A stretch of DNA of 13,726 nt from Chloroflexota bacterium. Its GTDB lineage: Bacteria > Chloroflexota > Anaerolineae > Anaerolineales > DRMV01. The translations under genes were made by a program, and so were the position numbers. Shown here piece after piece: positions 12,910 to 13,726 of this stretch (its first letter is position 1; each line of letters starts with the position of its first letter). The notes below the pieces were generated by a model. It was not told where the DNA came from and made no database searches. It saw only the letters and a list, made by a program, of their open reading frames with translations. The stretch lies in the NCBI GenBank assembly GCA_013153135.1, contig JAADFA010000081.1, forward strand, positions 1 through 13,726. Direction: 5' to 3'.

Positions 12910-13726
12910 GTGAACACGATTAAGACTGTCCCCAGCTCGTGTGACGAATTAATTGACCTGCGCCCTATCTTTAAGGCATTATGGAAGGGTAAATGGGCAA
13001 TTTTGTCGTTTGTGGTTTTGTTTACCGCATTCGCAGCAGGCTTGACTTTTAGTTTGATGACTCCACAATATCAAACATCAGCTCTTGTGTTTGTGGAATT
13101 TCCGCGGATTCCAGGAAAAATTGGGAGCTATGTCCCGAGTACATATAATGTTCCCGATCTCAAGAGTTTGGCTGCTGCCTTGCACGACGATTCTGTGTTA
13201 AACCAAGTAATCGTGGATGAACAAATAAATCTCATAACTTTCCGTGCGCATTCGTGGGTTACAACGGTTGGCCGCCAGGGCCTCAAACTTTACGTGCGTG
13301 ATACGGATCCGCAGCGAGCAGCACGGCTGGCGAATCGTTGGGCTCACTTGGTTGATGATGTACTGCGCACGCTCTATGGCTTGGAAACTCTCGAAGATCA
13401 ATGGAACTATTTAGTACAGAGCGTAAAGTTGCAGTACCAATCTCTAGATAATCAGTTGAGAAAACTTGCAAATAATGAGAATTTTGCGCGCGCTGATTTG
13501 GAGTGGTCTTGGCTTATAAATGTTGCCTATCCCTGTCATCAGGCTTATCGCGCTCTGGCTGAGTCTGCGCAGGCGGATATTGCTCAGATGCGTACACGGT
13601 TGCAACGGCTGGAGCCGGAGCAACGAATCTCTGACCAGGACGCCCTGCGGATTTGGCGTTGGTTGAGTATGGATTGGCAAGCTATGGCGTGCTTCCCTGA
13701 GTCAATATCGGCTGGAGTGGTAGTCT
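12910..13726 (+). CDS. Wzz-like polysaccharide co-polymerase, N-terminal part (open at window end)
   Basis: An open frame from the GTG at 12910 continues without a stop to the window edge, giving at least 272 residues. It begins MNTIKTVPSS and then DLRPIFKALWKGKWAI, the usual cytosolic lead into TM1 (about 28-50, ILSFVVLFTAFAAGLTFSLM). TPQYQTSALVFV follows, the typical start of the Wzz extracytoplasmic domain. DTDPQRAARLANRWAHLVDD matches the family's 'aDP..Aa.ian' segment. A helical, coiled-coil-prone region rich in Gln, Leu and Arg occupies about 155-260, an unusual Trp-rich stretch included. Such proteins set chain length or couple polymerisation to export; some relatives carry a C-terminal tyrosine kinase, which cannot be judged here. 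It lies 68 bp after the epimerase and is probably co-transcribed with it. Confidence 0.8.
   Translation, partial: MNTIKTVPSSCDELIDLRPIFKALWKGKWAILSFVVLFTAFAAGLTFSLMTPQYQTSALVFVEFPRIPGKIGSYVPSTYNVPDLKSLAAALHDDSVLNQVIVDEQINLITFRAHSWVTTVGRQGLKLYVRDTDPQRAARLANRWAHLVDDVLRTLYGLETLEDQWNYLVQSVKLQYQSLDNQLRKLANNENFARADLEWSWLINVAYPCHQAYRALAESAQADIAQMRTRLQRLEPEQRISDQDALRIWRWLSMDWQAMACFPESISAGVVV

Overview
The window is a high-G+C bacterial chromosome segment. Its intergenic repeats (CGACTAC heptads, a CTAACC-type heptad, an ATCCGCG decamer, and a GGGCGCAC/GTGCGCCC palindrome) are, from memory, the kind that litter Chloroflexota genomes, especially Anaerolineae-like lineages. That assignment is an inference; no rRNA, tRNA or other taxonomic marker is present.

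Layout. (1) Positions 1-309 hold no gene, only a mosaic of short tandem repeats and one palindrome. (2) Positions 310-3448, minus strand: a tight three-gene unit glmU - CorC/HlyC-type CBS protein - cdd, read from a promoter near 3490. (3) A divergent intergenic region, 3449-3693, carries two extended -10 promoters and a roughly 130-nt leader that may be structured. (4) Positions 3694-8839, plus strand: an apparent operon of an OmpR/BaeR-like response regulator, a BaeS-like sensor kinase (4-nt ATGA overlap), a 12-TM MFS transporter (7-nt gap) and a cytoplasmic GcnA-like GH20 beta-N-acetylhexosaminidase (22-nt gap, perfect AGGAGG). (5) Positions 8848-11498, minus strand and convergent with the GH20 gene: a Wzx-like flippase followed by a CsaB/WcaK-family polysaccharide pyruvyl transferase with a 4-nt ATGA overlap. 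(6) Positions 11499-11677 are a second divergent promoter region. (7) Positions 11678-13726, plus strand: a UDP-GlcNAc 2-epimerase (wecB/mnaA type), then the N-terminal part of a Wzz-like chain-length/export co-polymerase that runs off the window end.

How they may work together. The right end looks like the edge of a surface-polysaccharide locus, visibly less G+C-rich than the centre (spot counts: 26/60 G+C at 11041-11100 against 36/60 at 7681-7740). GlmU makes UDP-GlcNAc and the epimerase converts it to UDP-ManNAc. In Gram-positive S-layer systems CsaB pyruvylates a ManNAc-containing wall polymer, so a pyruvylated ManNAc polymer (possibly an S-layer anchor) is a testable hypothesis. The central operon reads as a sense-transport-hydrolyse unit for amino-sugar oligosaccharides, but the transporter substrate and the kinase signal cannot be read from the sequence. 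Nothing here is clearly a wholly new system; the most interesting points are the pyruvyl transferase/flippase/epimerase combination, the TCS-MFS-GH20 operon, the hairpins near predicted transcript starts, and the repeat mosaic that appears to supply the end of cdd.
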